From Cymbidium sinense (Eukaryota; Streptophyta; Magnoliopsida; Asparagales; Orchidaceae), in contig CM038216.1 of assembly GCA_021442155.1 (NCBI GenBank), positions 92,987,666 to 93,051,665 of the forward strand: 64,000 nt of DNA, in the 5' to 3' direction. Below, piece by piece: positions 47,234 to 59,309 of this stretch. Within the stretch, counting starts at the first letter, position 1; each line of letters begins with the position of its first letter. Both the position numbers and the translations under genes were made by a program. The notes beneath the pieces are model-generated. The model was given only the letters and a program-made list of their open reading frames with translations. It was not told the DNA's origin and searched no databases.

Positions 47234-49574
47234 GGCCTTGCCATTTTATTGTTGAGATAGATGATTGGAAGGTGAAGCCAAGTTTCACATTATAAACTTG
47301 GATACATTCAACACTTTGCTTGGGAGACCATGGATGAGAACAACATAGTTCAATCCTCCTTACATCAGTGTGTGAAGTTTGTGAGAGGTGGGATCATTTA
47401 CTATGTCAAAAGCAATGAATAGTTCATGAGGTTGGCATATTTGAAGATGCAGCTTACTACCTCCCTCAAAATTAACAAGTTTATTCTTACAAACTTGGAG
47501 AAATTTTAAAATAAAGAAAATAAAATAAAAGAAAGAAAAAGAAAAAAGAAAGAAAAGAGAAAATGAAAAAAGGTAGCATAAATAGACTTGGAGGAGGAGC
47601 GACATTAAATTCCACCCCAGTTCATTACTCCATTTGAACATATGTGGGATGACGACCTCCAGTGAGAAAGAGGCAGTTAGAGGCATCTAGGGGTGAAAAC
47701 CTCTTTTTTGGCCACAATAGAAGATATGTCCCAATTACCAGGAGTACACCTTTTATCCATACAGACTTAGAATTTAGTTCATTGGATGAGTCTTATATGG
47801 TTAGCCCATTAAGCTCTTCTCAATAGATTCCCCTTAGAGATGATACTTGAGCGGATAGTGATGAAGAGCTTGAAGCAAAGCATAAGTGTATCCAAGTCTA
47901 TATGTGAAATACTTAGGCATCGGTTGGGACCTTAGCTCTAACCCACTTTCTCTCAAAAGTGGGGTTTGGTTGTTAAGGAAGCCCATAAATCATCCATAAG
48001 TGTGAAGACTTGGTTCTTTTTTGGGAGCATCATCCTAAAGTCAAGAAGTTCATGTAGAACTTGAGGATGATTCATATAAAGATTTAATAGATTACCTTCT
48101 AATTGGTACTTGCCTTGTGTTCATAATTTAGCAAAGATAGGGTTAATCCCACATACTTGGTCAAAGCATAGTTTTGACTACTTTGAAAGAATATGGAAGA
48201 ACAAATGTAAAAGCTCTCCATCAAGATCAGGAATAGGATTCGATATAGTAGGTCCAATCAATGATGATGATTATTGCTTAGTCATCACCAATCATTTAGA
48301 ATCTAATAGTTTCTTTCCAAATCACATTAACTTATATGAGGAGCTATGCTTAGAAGCTTAGATGATCCATGATTTTGAAGTCAAAGATGCATCATTAGAG
48401 TTTGAAGAAGAGATCAGTCAACCATCGATGAGCTCAAAGAAATCAACTTAGGGAAGAAGATCCATACATACAGTTCTTTGTTAAATGAAATTGAAACCAA
48501 TGACTTAGTTAGGCTATTGATTAAGTTTAAGGACGCTTTGCATGGAGTTATGAAGAGATGCTTGGCTCACGGCGTAGCGTCCATAAACTAGCACTACTAA
48601 CCTATCAAGCAAGCTCCTAGATGCATGCAATTAGATAGAACAACAGGTCATTTATGAAGTCAAGAAATTGATCAATGTTGGCTTCATTTGAAAAAAATAC
48701 CTACCTTGGTTGCCGGTGTCATCCCATTTAAGAAAAGAATGGTCAAATTCACATATGCTTTGATTTTAGGATTTAAATAAGGCATGTCAAAGATGAATTT
48801 CACTACCAATCCAGAGTATGGTGGATGTTGCCTCATCTCATTTAGTCTTCTCTTTCATGGATGGCTCATGGATATAAAATAAAGATGGCCTGAAGATGAA
48901 AGATAAAGACTAAAACCCTGTTGGAATCTCTATTACTATAAGGTCATGCCTCGACCTTAAAAATGTCGATGCTACACACTAGTGGGTTATGACTCGAATC
49001 TTTGAAGAACTCATTCAACATCAATTCAAGTGCTATGTTGATAATCTCATGGTCAAAAGTAGAGAAAAGGAAGACCATCTCTTTGACTTGAGAGTAGTTT
49101 TCAAGCAGTTAAGATAATTTAACCTCAAAATGAACCCCTAAAGTGTGCATTGAGTAGCTTCAAAAAAATTTGGGTTTGTTGTGACAACAAGGAATTTAAA
49201 ATCAATCAGAAGATCAAGTGATATTAAAATGCCATCCCCAAAGTTTAACTCAACTTCAGATCATTCTAAGGGCGGTTGGACTATCTAATATGCTTTATAT
49301 CCAACTATCAGGAAGATGTCGACCATTCGACTTTTGTCAAAAGAATGCCAAGTTCAAGTGTGATGATAAGTGTGAGCATGCCTTGAAGACATCAAGCATT
49401 ACGATTGCCTAATTCTAAAGCCCTATCTGCAAACCACTCATACTTTACAGCATTAGATGACTCCCAGTGCTTTGTTGGCCCAAGCCAATGATGAAGGGAA
49501 GAAAACACTCTACCTCCCATGTAATCCCTGAGGCTAATTATCCATTCATTGAGAAGCATTTTTTAATCTTTGCT
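47234..49574 (+). pseudogene. Ty3/gypsy element B: protease end and reverse transcriptase, decayed
   Basis: After the LTR the frame resumes with codons matching the protease-RT link; TLCLGDHG-type codons near 47316 correspond to the usual LLGRPW motif in a shifted frame. A purine-rich run at 47509-47575 lies in the spacer. RT pieces follow: EVKKLINVGFI near 48657, DLNKAC near 48771, SFMDG near 48853, and CYVDNLMV at 49031-49054. The last is the catalytic YVDD motif with its second aspartate changed to asparagine, so the enzyme would be inactive. The frames at 48110-48361 and 49218-49412 are remnants of this polyprotein. Confidence 0.85.
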
Positions 49575-51540
49575 TTCCCAAAACTACACACTAATTCCTC
49601 ATAAGGTGAACTTAATCTCTAGTATCGATCTATTACAATACACAATCGATGTTATCTGGCTGGTTGGCACGATGGTCCATGATCCCCTCATAGTTTGACA
49701 TTACCTTCATACCTCTCCATGCGGTGAAAGGATAAGCGCTAGTAGATTCCTTAGCATCACACCTTGACTCTTTACTTAGTGATGATCTCTCGATGAAAAA
49801 TCATGAATTTAAGAGATACTAGTATTCACCACTGGGAGATGTACTTTGATGGTGCGGCTTCCTCTCAAAGAGGAGAAAAATCACAATCTACTATTCTAGG
49901 AAAGGCAGGGGTAGAAATAGTTCTCTTAACTCCAGACGATAATATTATAAGATTCTCATATCATTTATCCAATCCTTGCACAACAACAAAGTCAAATATG
50001 AGACTCAATTTATCAGTCTGGAGTTAGCTATTACTCTAAGCATCCATAACATCAACATCTTCGGGGGTTCTCAGCTAGTTATCAACAAATCACTGGATCC
50101 TATAAGGTTATAAATCCCAAGCTCCATCACTACCATAAGTACACCATGGAGTTTTTGGCTTAAATCCCAGAGGTTACCATTTTTAAGATCCCTCGAAGAG
50201 AGAATGCCATAGTGTATGCTTTAGCCAAGCTTGCCAAGGAGTTGGCATGTCTGAAGGATGAGTCCATATCAATAATGGTCCAAAATAGATAAGTCTTATC
50301 CCTTATTGATATTGAACTCATCAAAAAATACTCTTTTGAATGGGAGGTTTCCATTGCCAAGAAGGATTAGGAGTTAGATTGCAGGCAACCATTCATGGAT
50401 TACCTAAATAAAGGCAAACTACCTCAAGAGAAGTCCCAAGCCCATCAGATGATGTAGAGACTTTCCTATATTCTTATGGATGGTGTCTTCTATCGATGAT
50501 CTTTCGATCATATGTGGTTTTGTTTTAGAAAACACGAAGATGATGCGAGGTATAGGATTATGTGGATCAACCAATTTGGTGATGATGAAAGCCAAGATCA
50601 GAGACTAGGATACTAGCAATCAATGATCAAAGATTGCATGGATATATGGGGCGATGCCACAATGTCAAATACGTGTGGTCTACACCACCACCAACATTCT
50701 ACATCCTACATTAGCATCATGACCATTCGAGTGTTAGGGTACCGAAATTATGGGTATGGTTAATCCACCTTCTTCTAAGGGTCATCGATTCATCTTAGAT
50801 GCTACTGAATACTTTTCCAAATGAGCAAAGGAAATTTCATTCAGAGAGGTCACAATTCAGCATGTGCTCTAGTTTTTTAGGAACCATATTGTATATAGGT
50901 TTGGAGTGCCTTGACAAATTATATCTGATAATGGTACTGCATTCAAGCGCATCGAGATCAATAACTTTATCTAGAGACACAACATTGATTGGAGATATTC
51001 TACCATCAACTACTCGAGGGAAAATGGCTTAGCAGAAGCCTTCAACAAAACTCTCATCCAAATACTAAAGAAGATAATTAACAACAACAAGCGATAGTGG
51101 CATGAGCAGTTAGTTGAAGCCTTGTGGGTCTATCACACCATACATAGAAATACAACTCAGTCTACTCCTTTCTCCTTAGTGTATGGGTCCAAAGCCATTC
51201 TACCAATAGAAGTCCAACTCCCATCATGATGTATGTGGGTAGCAAGATCATACAATAAAAGCCATGTTGCGGTTAGAAGAGCTCAAGGTTTGGAGGAGAG
51301 CGAGGGCATGCCAAAACCTTGAGTTGTAAAATGATTCAAGCTGGTTATCTAGAGGGTTTTCAAGTATGAGAGCTTATTTTAGTTCTAAAGATCAATTGTT
51401 TCTCCCATCATAAGATGGGAGGCAAGTTTGAACTCACTTGGGATGATTTTGCCATAGAGAGATACCAAGAGGATCTTATCACTTATTAGTCATAAGGAGA
51501 GCACCCAATGCTTCCAATCAATGGGCTCTACTTAAAAAAA
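49575..51540 (+). pseudogene. Ty3/gypsy element B: RNase H and integrase, decayed
   Basis: From 49803 an open frame reads HHWEMYFDGAASS, the start of RNase H with its first aspartate intact, and goes on to FSYHLSNPC. Further pieces match the rest of RNase H near 50050-50280. The integrase zinc region lies near 50560-50680 with stops. In the core the first catalytic aspartate is glutamate (TEYFSK near 50804), ISDNGTAFK is kept near 50923, and GLAEAFNKTLIQILKK near 51027 holds the final glutamate. VEALWVYHTTYR-type codons and VYGSKA follow. It is paralogous to 29386-31400. Confidence 0.9.
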
Positions 51541-53960
51541 AATATTATAAATATGTTTGAAAATAATTATCATCAATGAAAATTTCATTTTGAATTCAAT
51601 CTCTTCCATGTTGAAAGTATTCTTATTTGAATCGCCATGATATGTTTAAGGTAGGTGTAAGGAACAAGTGATGTCTATCCTTCATTGACACAACAAACAT
51701 AAACTACACATAAACATATAAAATAAACACATATCTTTTTTAGCTACTCGTTGAGATAAGCTAGCACACTCACTCAATAGCTGCTCTAGGTCAAGTTGGC
51801 ATGCTACCCTGCAAGTTTGTCACCTTTGTGGTCTTCTTGCTTTGAGGATGTATGTCTGCTACACTTTCCTTCCTTACTTGGCCTCTGCACACTGACGAGT
51901 ACCTTATTAGTTTGGTAGGCCTTACTACATGGCTGATAAGCTACCTCATGTTTGCTTCGTTTAAGAGGATGTGAGTCTATTACACTTTCTTCTTGGATTA
52001 GCCTTCATGCACTGACTCGGTCGAGTATATTTGAGGTTTAGGATAAGTCCCTTAGTGGCTCCTTCCCTCTTGACTACTTCAAGTCTAGGTCCAATCCTTC
52101 CTCGATGCTCCCTGCTTAGTAGTCACTCTAGGTCAGATAACATCTATCTCGTGATGATAGACTATCCCGATCAGTTTCACTTAAAATGTTGTAAGCTACT
52201 GCTTTCTTTATAGATTGATCTGCTGGACACGGGCACCTTAGGTTGGTTGGTTCTCACTATGCTAATGGATACACCACTCATCTGATGGATACACCTTAGG
52301 TTGGTTGGTTTCAAACCTTAGGATACACTACTCAAAGCGGATGTAAGTCTATGTTTTCTTTTTGAGTTAGCCACCATACACTATAAGATTTTTTTTCGGG
52401 CTTAGGATAATGCCCCTAGCAGCACCTCCCCTTATGGGCACTATATTTGGATCACATCCTTTGCATCCCCATTTAGACTACAGTTACTATCAGTTGAGTT
52501 CCCCTTTCCAGTAACCATCCCTATGGTTGGAGAGTCTATCATGTGGATGTGCAGATTCTCCCTTGGTCCAGTAAATCTGAGATAGGTCAAGGCTAACATA
52601 GCCCCTTCTCAGGGTGGTCCCTCACACACCAACAGGGTCCATACAAATATATAAAAAAATATATATTCACTTATGGATTCGGAGGACACCCCTAGCAGTA
52701 CCTTTTCCTAAGCAAGCATCCTATCTTTAGGGCTGTTAGCAAAACTCCCATTAATAATCACTACTCTTGAGTTGATATAAGTCCCAGTGACATTCACTAG
52801 TCACCCCAAGCAAGTTGATTTGTTGTGCTACCAACAGTCACCCCATGATTGTTCCCATTAGAAGATGTATGTCTATGCCTTCTTCTACATCATTTTACCA
52901 AAGGTAACCCCTTAGGTTGTCTAGCTCTACCCCATGACTAGTAGACTATCCATTTGGATTTTTAAATTTGAGATAGGACAAGTCTGATATAACCCCTTCT
53001 TAGTGGGTCCATCACACACAAACATGGTCCATAAATAAATCTATTAAATTTAATTGAGCTCACATCCCCAGTAGATATGCCCTCAATTATAAATCAAACT
53101 AAACCAAACAAAACATATCAAATCACATGAAATTAAGATAAAATTTAACCTTGACTACTTTAAGTTAACATAAGTCCCTAGTGGCATTCACTAAGTAGTC
53201 ACCCTAGGTCAGGTTCGATTTGTTTTGCATCCAATAGGTCACCCCAGTAGTTGTTCCTCGCTTTGGAAGATGTAAGTCTGTTACACCTTCTTCTTAGCAT
53301 GCACCAGAAGGCAACCCCTTAGGTTCTAGCTCTACCGTAGTAGACTCTTTGGTTGCAAACTTGAGGTAGATCAAGGTTGATATAGCCTCTTTCAGTGCAT
53401 CCATTGCACACTGATAGGGACCATACATTAACTTAGATTAAATCAAACCCAATCTGATTTTCCCCTGTGGAGTTAAATTACACCTTTCTCCCTAGTATAG
53501 CCCTAAATCATATATAAATAAGTCAACCAAACAAATTAAATTCAAAATCAACCTGCCTAGTGGAGCAAAATGAAACTAACTCCCCCAGTAGAGACTAAAT
53601 CAAAGAAGTCCAACCAAACTCTTATTCCCAGCAGATACATCCCCAAATAAATCTATGAAATTGAACTTAAATCCAATCCCAGTGGAAAGACACCTGCTTC
53701 CCTAGTAGAAGGTTCATATAACCAATCCCCAGCAGGCTCGAGCCCATATCTCTAGTAGATATGCCTCCACATCAATTAAAACAAAACAAATTAAAGTTGA
53801 TTCGATCATAATCCCGGTGGATTATAGATTCTTATCCCCAATGTATCTTCTTTCCATAAATCATTTAATCAAATCAAATTCAAACCATATCCCCAGCATA
53901 TTTTCTTCTTCTAAGCCCTCAACATAGACCCCTCACATGTCATGTCCAATGCATGTGTGA
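51541..53960. repeat. Diverged long tandem repeats downstream of gypsy integrase
   Basis: A block with GATGTNNGTCT followed by TTACACTTTCTTCTT-like sequence recurs near 51846, 51970, 52336, 52864 and 53267. Between these, phrases built on GTCCCAGTGGCATTCACTA and CCCCAGTAGATA recur. There is no coding signal. Tandem repeats downstream of pol are typical of Tat-lineage gypsy elements, so this may be the 3' region of element B. Confidence 0.6.
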
Positions 53961-55500
53961 TCCCCTAGCGAATTTTCCTCCATGTCCTTGACATGGAATT
54001 CTCATCAAATCTTATTTCTTCTCTTATGCACACCTTTAATACTTCAACAAAAAGCCTAACAATGTATTCATTCAAATTACATCATCTTAACATTGTAATC
54101 AACATTTTATGATTTGTGATGCTGCAAGCTCAAACTATTCAATATCATGCTAAACATATTATAGTGTGAATTAGCACACTATATTATATTATAATATATG
54201 ATGTCATATTATAATTTGCTATAATATAATATGTTGTCTAACATTAAAGCTCATTAAAATCATTTATAAGGAAAAATTTTTTTTCTCAAAATATGAATAA
54301 TGTTCATTTTGGATGTAAAATTGTTATTTTTACATTAGAAATGGTACAAAATAGAATAATTTTTGGTGTTGCTTCTTTGTGTGTGCCATGAATTTGGCCA
54401 AATTCTTCCATCTCAACCTTTAAATTAACATTTTGTGAGTTTTGACCCAATGTATTATAACTAAAGTAAAACATACTAAAATGTACAATAACATTTAGTA
54501 ACACACCATGACATTCATATATATGTGAAGTTATATTATTATATACATTATATTTTAATATGCTTTCATATAATATATTATTTTACATTACACCTTAAAA
54601 TGAATAACTTTAAGCAAAAGAATTTATAAAATTTGGTTGAAAAATGAACATTTATTTTGGATGCAAAATTCCATTCTTTTGATTAAATGATACACCATAA
54701 CACACGCCCAATAATGTTCCCTAAAACTTACCTTAAATTTGGCCAAATCCCATCATCTCAGCCTATAAATCAATATTTTTATGAATTATACTAGTACAAA
54801 CTCTTCTACATCATACTATAAGAAACTAAAATAAGCTAAACAATAAGTAGTAATACACAATAGTATGCTATAATATATGATGCTACACTATGTTATGGCA
54901 TCCTATATTATAATACACTATAACATATTATATTATATTATATTGCTTATCAAATCAAAAGGGATTGCTTAAAATAAAAAATCATAAAATTAGTCTAAAA
55001 ATAAAAAACTATATATTTTAGTTGTATCACTTACATATTTTTAATTTGGACAATATATTATGATGCCATGCTCTACCTATTATGAATTTGGCCAAATTCC
55101 ACTATTTTAAAGTCTAAACCAACATTTTTATAAATAATGCTAGTGTAGGCTTGACTGTATGATTGTAGAATACTAAAAGAATTTAAAATGCATAGAATAA
55201 TATATTATGATATATGATGCTATACTATGCAACAACATATAATATTTATTTTGAACATAAAATCTTACTTTTAAGACTACAAGTGGACCTTTTACTAATA
55301 TAACCTAATTCCACTTCAAATTTAATAAATTTCATCATCTAATTTTTTAAATCAATATTTTATGATTTATATTAATATAGACTATAGGGCACAATACCAT
55401 AATATACTAAAACATTTCAAAACATCTTATAACATCCAAAAAACACATCACTACATGCTCAAACATATGATGCTACATTATACTATAATATATGGTATTA
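53961..55500. repeat. AT-rich DNA with about 240-350-bp diverged tandem repeats
   Basis: A motif built on AATTTGGCCAAATTC and CATCTCAACCTTTAAAT recurs near 54391, 54727, 55082 and 55314. Between the motifs are TATTATATTATAATATATGATG-like words. No gene was found. The right end matches 31690-31890 next to the other gypsy copy. Confidence 0.65.
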
Positions 55501-55842
55501 TAATGTGATTTAGGGTTAGGGTTTAGGGTATTCAAATCTCTAATAGTTAAGGGAAAGTATCTTGAAGATGATTTCTTTAGCTACCATAACAATGTTAGGA
55601 TTAGGTTATCTGTACTCATAATGACATCTTTATTCAAGGTTTAGATTTGAGGGTTTTGGGTTAGTTTAGAGTATAGGGTTTATGGTTTAGGATTTAGGAG
55701 TTAGTTTAGGGTTTAGGGTTTAGGGTTTAGGGTTGTAGGGTTTAGGGTTTAGGGTTTATGGTTTTATGGTTTAGGGTTTAGGGTTTAGGTTTTAGGTTTA
55801 GGATTTAAGTTTAAATTTTGGTTTTAGGGTTTAAGGTTTTTT
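55501..55842 (+). repeat. Short TTTAGGG patch and array before exon copy G3
   Basis: A 20-bp TTTAGGG patch at 55508-55530 sits inside otherwise unique DNA. The main array begins near 55635 and runs to 55842. The matching place in the other copy (31800-31825) lacks the patch. Confidence 0.85.
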
Positions 55843-56305
55843 TTCATAAAGAACAAATTTAGATTCAACATTTCTTTTTTCTAATTTCATCAACTAAGAA
55901 TCTCCCCAAGTTTCCTAAGACACAAGCGACGACATAGATAGAAAATGAGCACCCATAAAGAAAATTAAAAACCCATTGAAAAGTAGAACAATCTCTACTA
56001 TAAAGACACAGTTCCGTAAGTAGCAGATTCGATCGACCATTCTTCAATTTCTCCAGCTCCCATCAGACCACCCCCACCTCTTGAGTAGTGGGATCTTTCA
56101 TCATATCCCCGATCTCCCCCTCCACCACCACCATGGTTGTAACCTCCGTCGTTCCTCCCTCCACCATAACCACCACTACTCCGACCACCACCTTCATATC
56201 CACCACCTCTGTCCCCACCACCACTATGATAATCACCTCACCTTTACCTCCACCACCATATTTAGACTAAGTGGGGTGATGTTCATGCCATCAGGTTCGC
56301 CCATT
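55843..56305 (-). pseudogene. Glycine-rich RNA-binding protein, last exon and 3'UTR (copy G3)
   Basis: On the minus strand the exon starts near 56305. The acceptor is duplicated as TAAGAAG. The first codons are NGRT-like, followed by a degraded RRM end and a glycine/tyrosine-rich stretch. The stop is TGA at 56044-56046. The 3'UTR extends to an A-rich end at about 55843. Plus-strand open frames at 56081-56320 and 56088-56270, rich in His, Ser and Thr, are antisense shadows of the glycine codons. Confidence 0.85.
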
Positions 56306-57415
56306 CTTCTTAGGGTTTAGGGTTTGGTTTAGGGTTTAGTTTGAGTTTAGGATTTAGTGTTTGGGGTTTAGGGTTTAAGATTGTAGGTTTTAGGGTTTAG
56401 AGTTTAGGGTTTAGAGTTTAGGGTTTTTGGGTTTAGGGTTTAGGGTTTAGGGTTTAGGGTTTAGGGTTTTGGGTTGTAGGTTTAGAGTTGTATGTTTAGG
56501 GTTTAAGGTTTAGGTTTAGGATTTGGTTTAGGGTTTTTTTTAATTAAATAAATCGGTAGGTTTATGTTTATTTAGTTTATTTTTTATTTATTTGAGTTTA
56601 TTTTATGTCTTATTTTTATTTTTATTCAGTTTAGTTTATTTATTTTAGGTTTATTTATTTTAGTTTAGGTTTGCTATTTTAGTTTATTTTTTAGGTTTAG
56701 GTTTATTTTTTAGTTGAGGGTTTATTTTTTAGGTGTAGGTTTAGGTTTTTATTTTATTTTATTAGTTTTAGGTTTTAGGTTTTTATTTTAGGTTTATTTT
56801 TTAGCTTTTATTTTTTAGTTTATTTTTAGATTTATTTTTAGTTTATTTTACTTTATTCAATTTTGGTTTAGGTTCAGGTTTAGGTTTTACATATTTTAGT
56901 TTAGCTTTTATTTTGTTTTGTTTATTTTATTTTTAATTTAAGTTTAGGTTTTTTTTAGTTTAGGGTTTAGGTTTTATTTTTTATTTATTTTTAGGTTTAA
57001 ATTTTTATTTAATTTTTATTTAATTTTATTTTTGGTTATCTTTATTTTTTATTTTAGGTTATTTTTTATTTTTTATTTAGGTTTTTTATTGTTTAGTTTA
57101 GTTTAGGTTTTATTTTATTCTATTATAGTTTAGTTTTTATTTTTAATTTTATTTTCTTTTTTAAGTTTAGGTTTAGGTTTAGGTTTAGGTTTAGGTTTTA
57201 GTTTATGTTTTGGTTTATTTTATTTTGGTTTATGTTGATTTATTTATTTTTTTAGGTTTTATTTTGTTTTAGGTTTTTAGCTTTTTAGGATTTAGGGTTA
57301 GTTTAGGGTTTAGGGTTTATGGTTTAGGGTTTAGGGTTTGGGGTTTAGTGTTTAGTGTTTAGGGTTTAGGTTTTAGGTTTAGGGTTTATGTTTTAGTTTA
57401 GGGTTTACGATTTAA
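56306..57415 (+). repeat. Telomere-like composite array unit between G3 and G4
   Basis: This unit shows the full order most clearly: TTTAGGG-rich 56306-56530, tag at 56534-56560, TTTATTTTAG-rich to about 57280, then TTTAGGG-rich again to the next 3'UTR. No gene is present. Confidence 0.9.
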
Positions 57416-57887
57416 GGTTTTTTTTAATAGAGAACAAATTCAGTTCAATAGTTCTTCTTTTCAATTTCATCAACCAAGTAGCACTCCAAGTTTTCTAAGA
57501 CACAAGCGACGACATAGATAAAAAATGAGCACCCATAGAGCGAATCATTAACCGTAGATAAGTAGAACCGTCTCTAATGTAAAGACACAGTTCCATAAGC
57601 AGCAGATCAGATTGACCATTCTTCAATTTCTCTAATTCCCATCAGAACCACCCCCACCTCTCGAGTAGCGGGATTCTCCATCATATTTTTGATCTCTCCC
57701 TCCGCCACCACATTGACTATAAGCTCTATCGCTCCTCCCACCTCATTAACAACCATTGCTCCGACCACCACTTCCATATCCACCAGCACCTCCAGATCCT
57801 CCACCACCACTACGATAACGCCTCACCTTGCCTCCATGGATCTACCGAGCTGGTTGTGATGTTCTTGTTGTCAAGGTTTTGCCCATT
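57416..57887 (-). pseudogene. Glycine-rich RNA-binding protein, last exon and 3'UTR (copy G4)
   Basis: On the minus strand the exon starts at 57887 after TAAG with NGQNLDNKNI-like codons. It runs through a glycine-rich tail that has shifted frame and stops at TGA 57623-57625 after a DGN-W/L-RN type end. The 3'UTR reaches 57416, with an A-rich end. The 67-codon valine-rich frame at 57607-57810 is the same DNA in the wrong frame. Confidence 0.85.
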
Positions 57888-58875
57888 CTTAGGGTTTAAG
57901 GTTAGTTTAGTGTTTATGGTTTGGGGGTAGTTTAGGGTTTAGTATTTGGGATCTAGGGTTTAGGGTTTTGCGTTAGGATTTAGGGTTTAGGGTTTTGTTC
58001 TTAAAATTTAGTAAACTGATTGGTTTAGGTTTATTTAGTTTATTTAGTTTATTTTTTATTTTATTTAGTTTAGTTTATTTATTTTTGATTTATTTATTTT
58101 AGTTTAGGTTTTTATTTTAGTTAATTATTTAGGTTTAGGTTTTTTTTAGTTGAGTTTTATTTTTTTTTTTACGTTTATGTTTTATTTTTTATTTTTAGGT
58201 TTAGGTTTAGGTTTTTATTTTATTTTTTAGGTGTAGGTTTTAGGTTTTTATTTTCGGTCTATTTTTAGGTTTTATTTTTTAGTTTAAGTTTAGTTTTATT
58301 TTTAGTTCATTTTATTTTATTTTGTTTAGGTATAGGTTTAGGTTTAGTTTATTTTAATTTAGGTGTAGGTTTATTTTATTTTTATTTTTTGTTTAGATTT
58401 TTTTAAAATTTAGGGTTTAGGTTTTATTTTTTATTTATTTTTTGGTTTTATTTTTAGATTTATTTTTTAGGTTTAGGCTTTTATTTAGTTTTTATTTTAT
58501 TTTAGTTTAGGCTTATTTTATTTTTATTTTTGGTTTTGTTTTTATTTTATTTAGATTTCCAATTTTTTTAGTTTAGTTTAAGTTTTTATTTATTTTATTT
58601 TAGTTTAATTTTTATTTTTTATTTATAATGTCTTTTCGATTTAGGTTTAGGTTTAGGTTTAGGCTTTAGTTAATGTTTTTTTTATTTTATTTAATTATTT
58701 TATATTAGTTTAGGTTTTTTTATTTATTTTATTTTTTTGGTTTTATTTAGTTTAGGTTTAGGTTTTTAGCTTTTTAGGGTTTAGGGTTTAGGGTTTAGGG
58801 TTTAGGGTTTAGGGTTTAAGTTTTAGTTTAAGGTTTAGGGTTTGGGGTTTAGGGTTTAGGATTTAGCGTTTAAGG
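57888..58875 (+). repeat. Telomere-like composite array unit between G4 and G5
   Basis: A short TTTAGGG zone, the tag at 57996-58024, TTTATTTTAG words to about 58760, then dense TTTAGGG to the truncated 3'UTR of G5. No gene is present. Confidence 0.88.
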
Positions 58876-59309
58876 TATCTTATCGATTTCATGAACTAAG
58901 TAGCACCCCAAGTTTTCTAAGACAGAAGCGAAGACATAGATAAAAAATGAGCCCCATAGAATAATAGAAATCACAGATAAGTAGAACCTTCTCTACTATA
59001 AAGACATAGTTTCATAAGCAGTAGATCGGATCAACCATTGTTCAATTTCTCCAGTTCCCATCAAAACCACCCCCATCCCTCGAGTAGGGGGATCTGCCAT
59101 GATATCCCCAATATCTCCCTCTACCACCACCACGATTGTAACCTCCGTTGTTCCTCCCGCATCCATAACCACCATAGCTCCGACCACTACCTCCATATCC
59201 ACCAGCACTTCTAAATCCCCCCACGATAACCATTTACTCAGACATCTCTCACTTCGGATCTAGGCGACTAGTGACATTAATAATGTTCTGTATCAAGGTT
59301 CTACCCATT
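58876..59309 (-). pseudogene. Glycine-rich RNA-binding protein, last exon and partial 3'UTR (copy G5)
   Basis: The best-kept reading frame for the tail. On the minus strand 59233-59042 is open for 63 codons. It reads GGYGGSGRSYGGYGCGRNN early and ends GGGFDGNWRN before TGA at 59042-59044. Tyr, Arg and Gly spacing is that of plant glycine-rich RNA-binding proteins. The RRM end upstream (to 59309) is degraded. The 3'UTR lacks the last 40-50 bp and the A-rich run seen in other copies. With no promoter, no exon 1 and a broken RRM, it is a pseudogene fragment. Confidence 0.88.

Noticed and set aside
47360..47686. 108-codon minus-strand frame with a Phe/Leu/Ser-rich hydrophobic core
   Set aside because: It is antisense to the purine-rich gypsy spacer at 47509-47575 and has no match to a gene.
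56081..56320. His/Ser/Thr-rich plus-strand frames
   Set aside because: They are antisense to the glycine codons of exon copy G3. The same shadows occur at 62015-62215 and 62883-63086.
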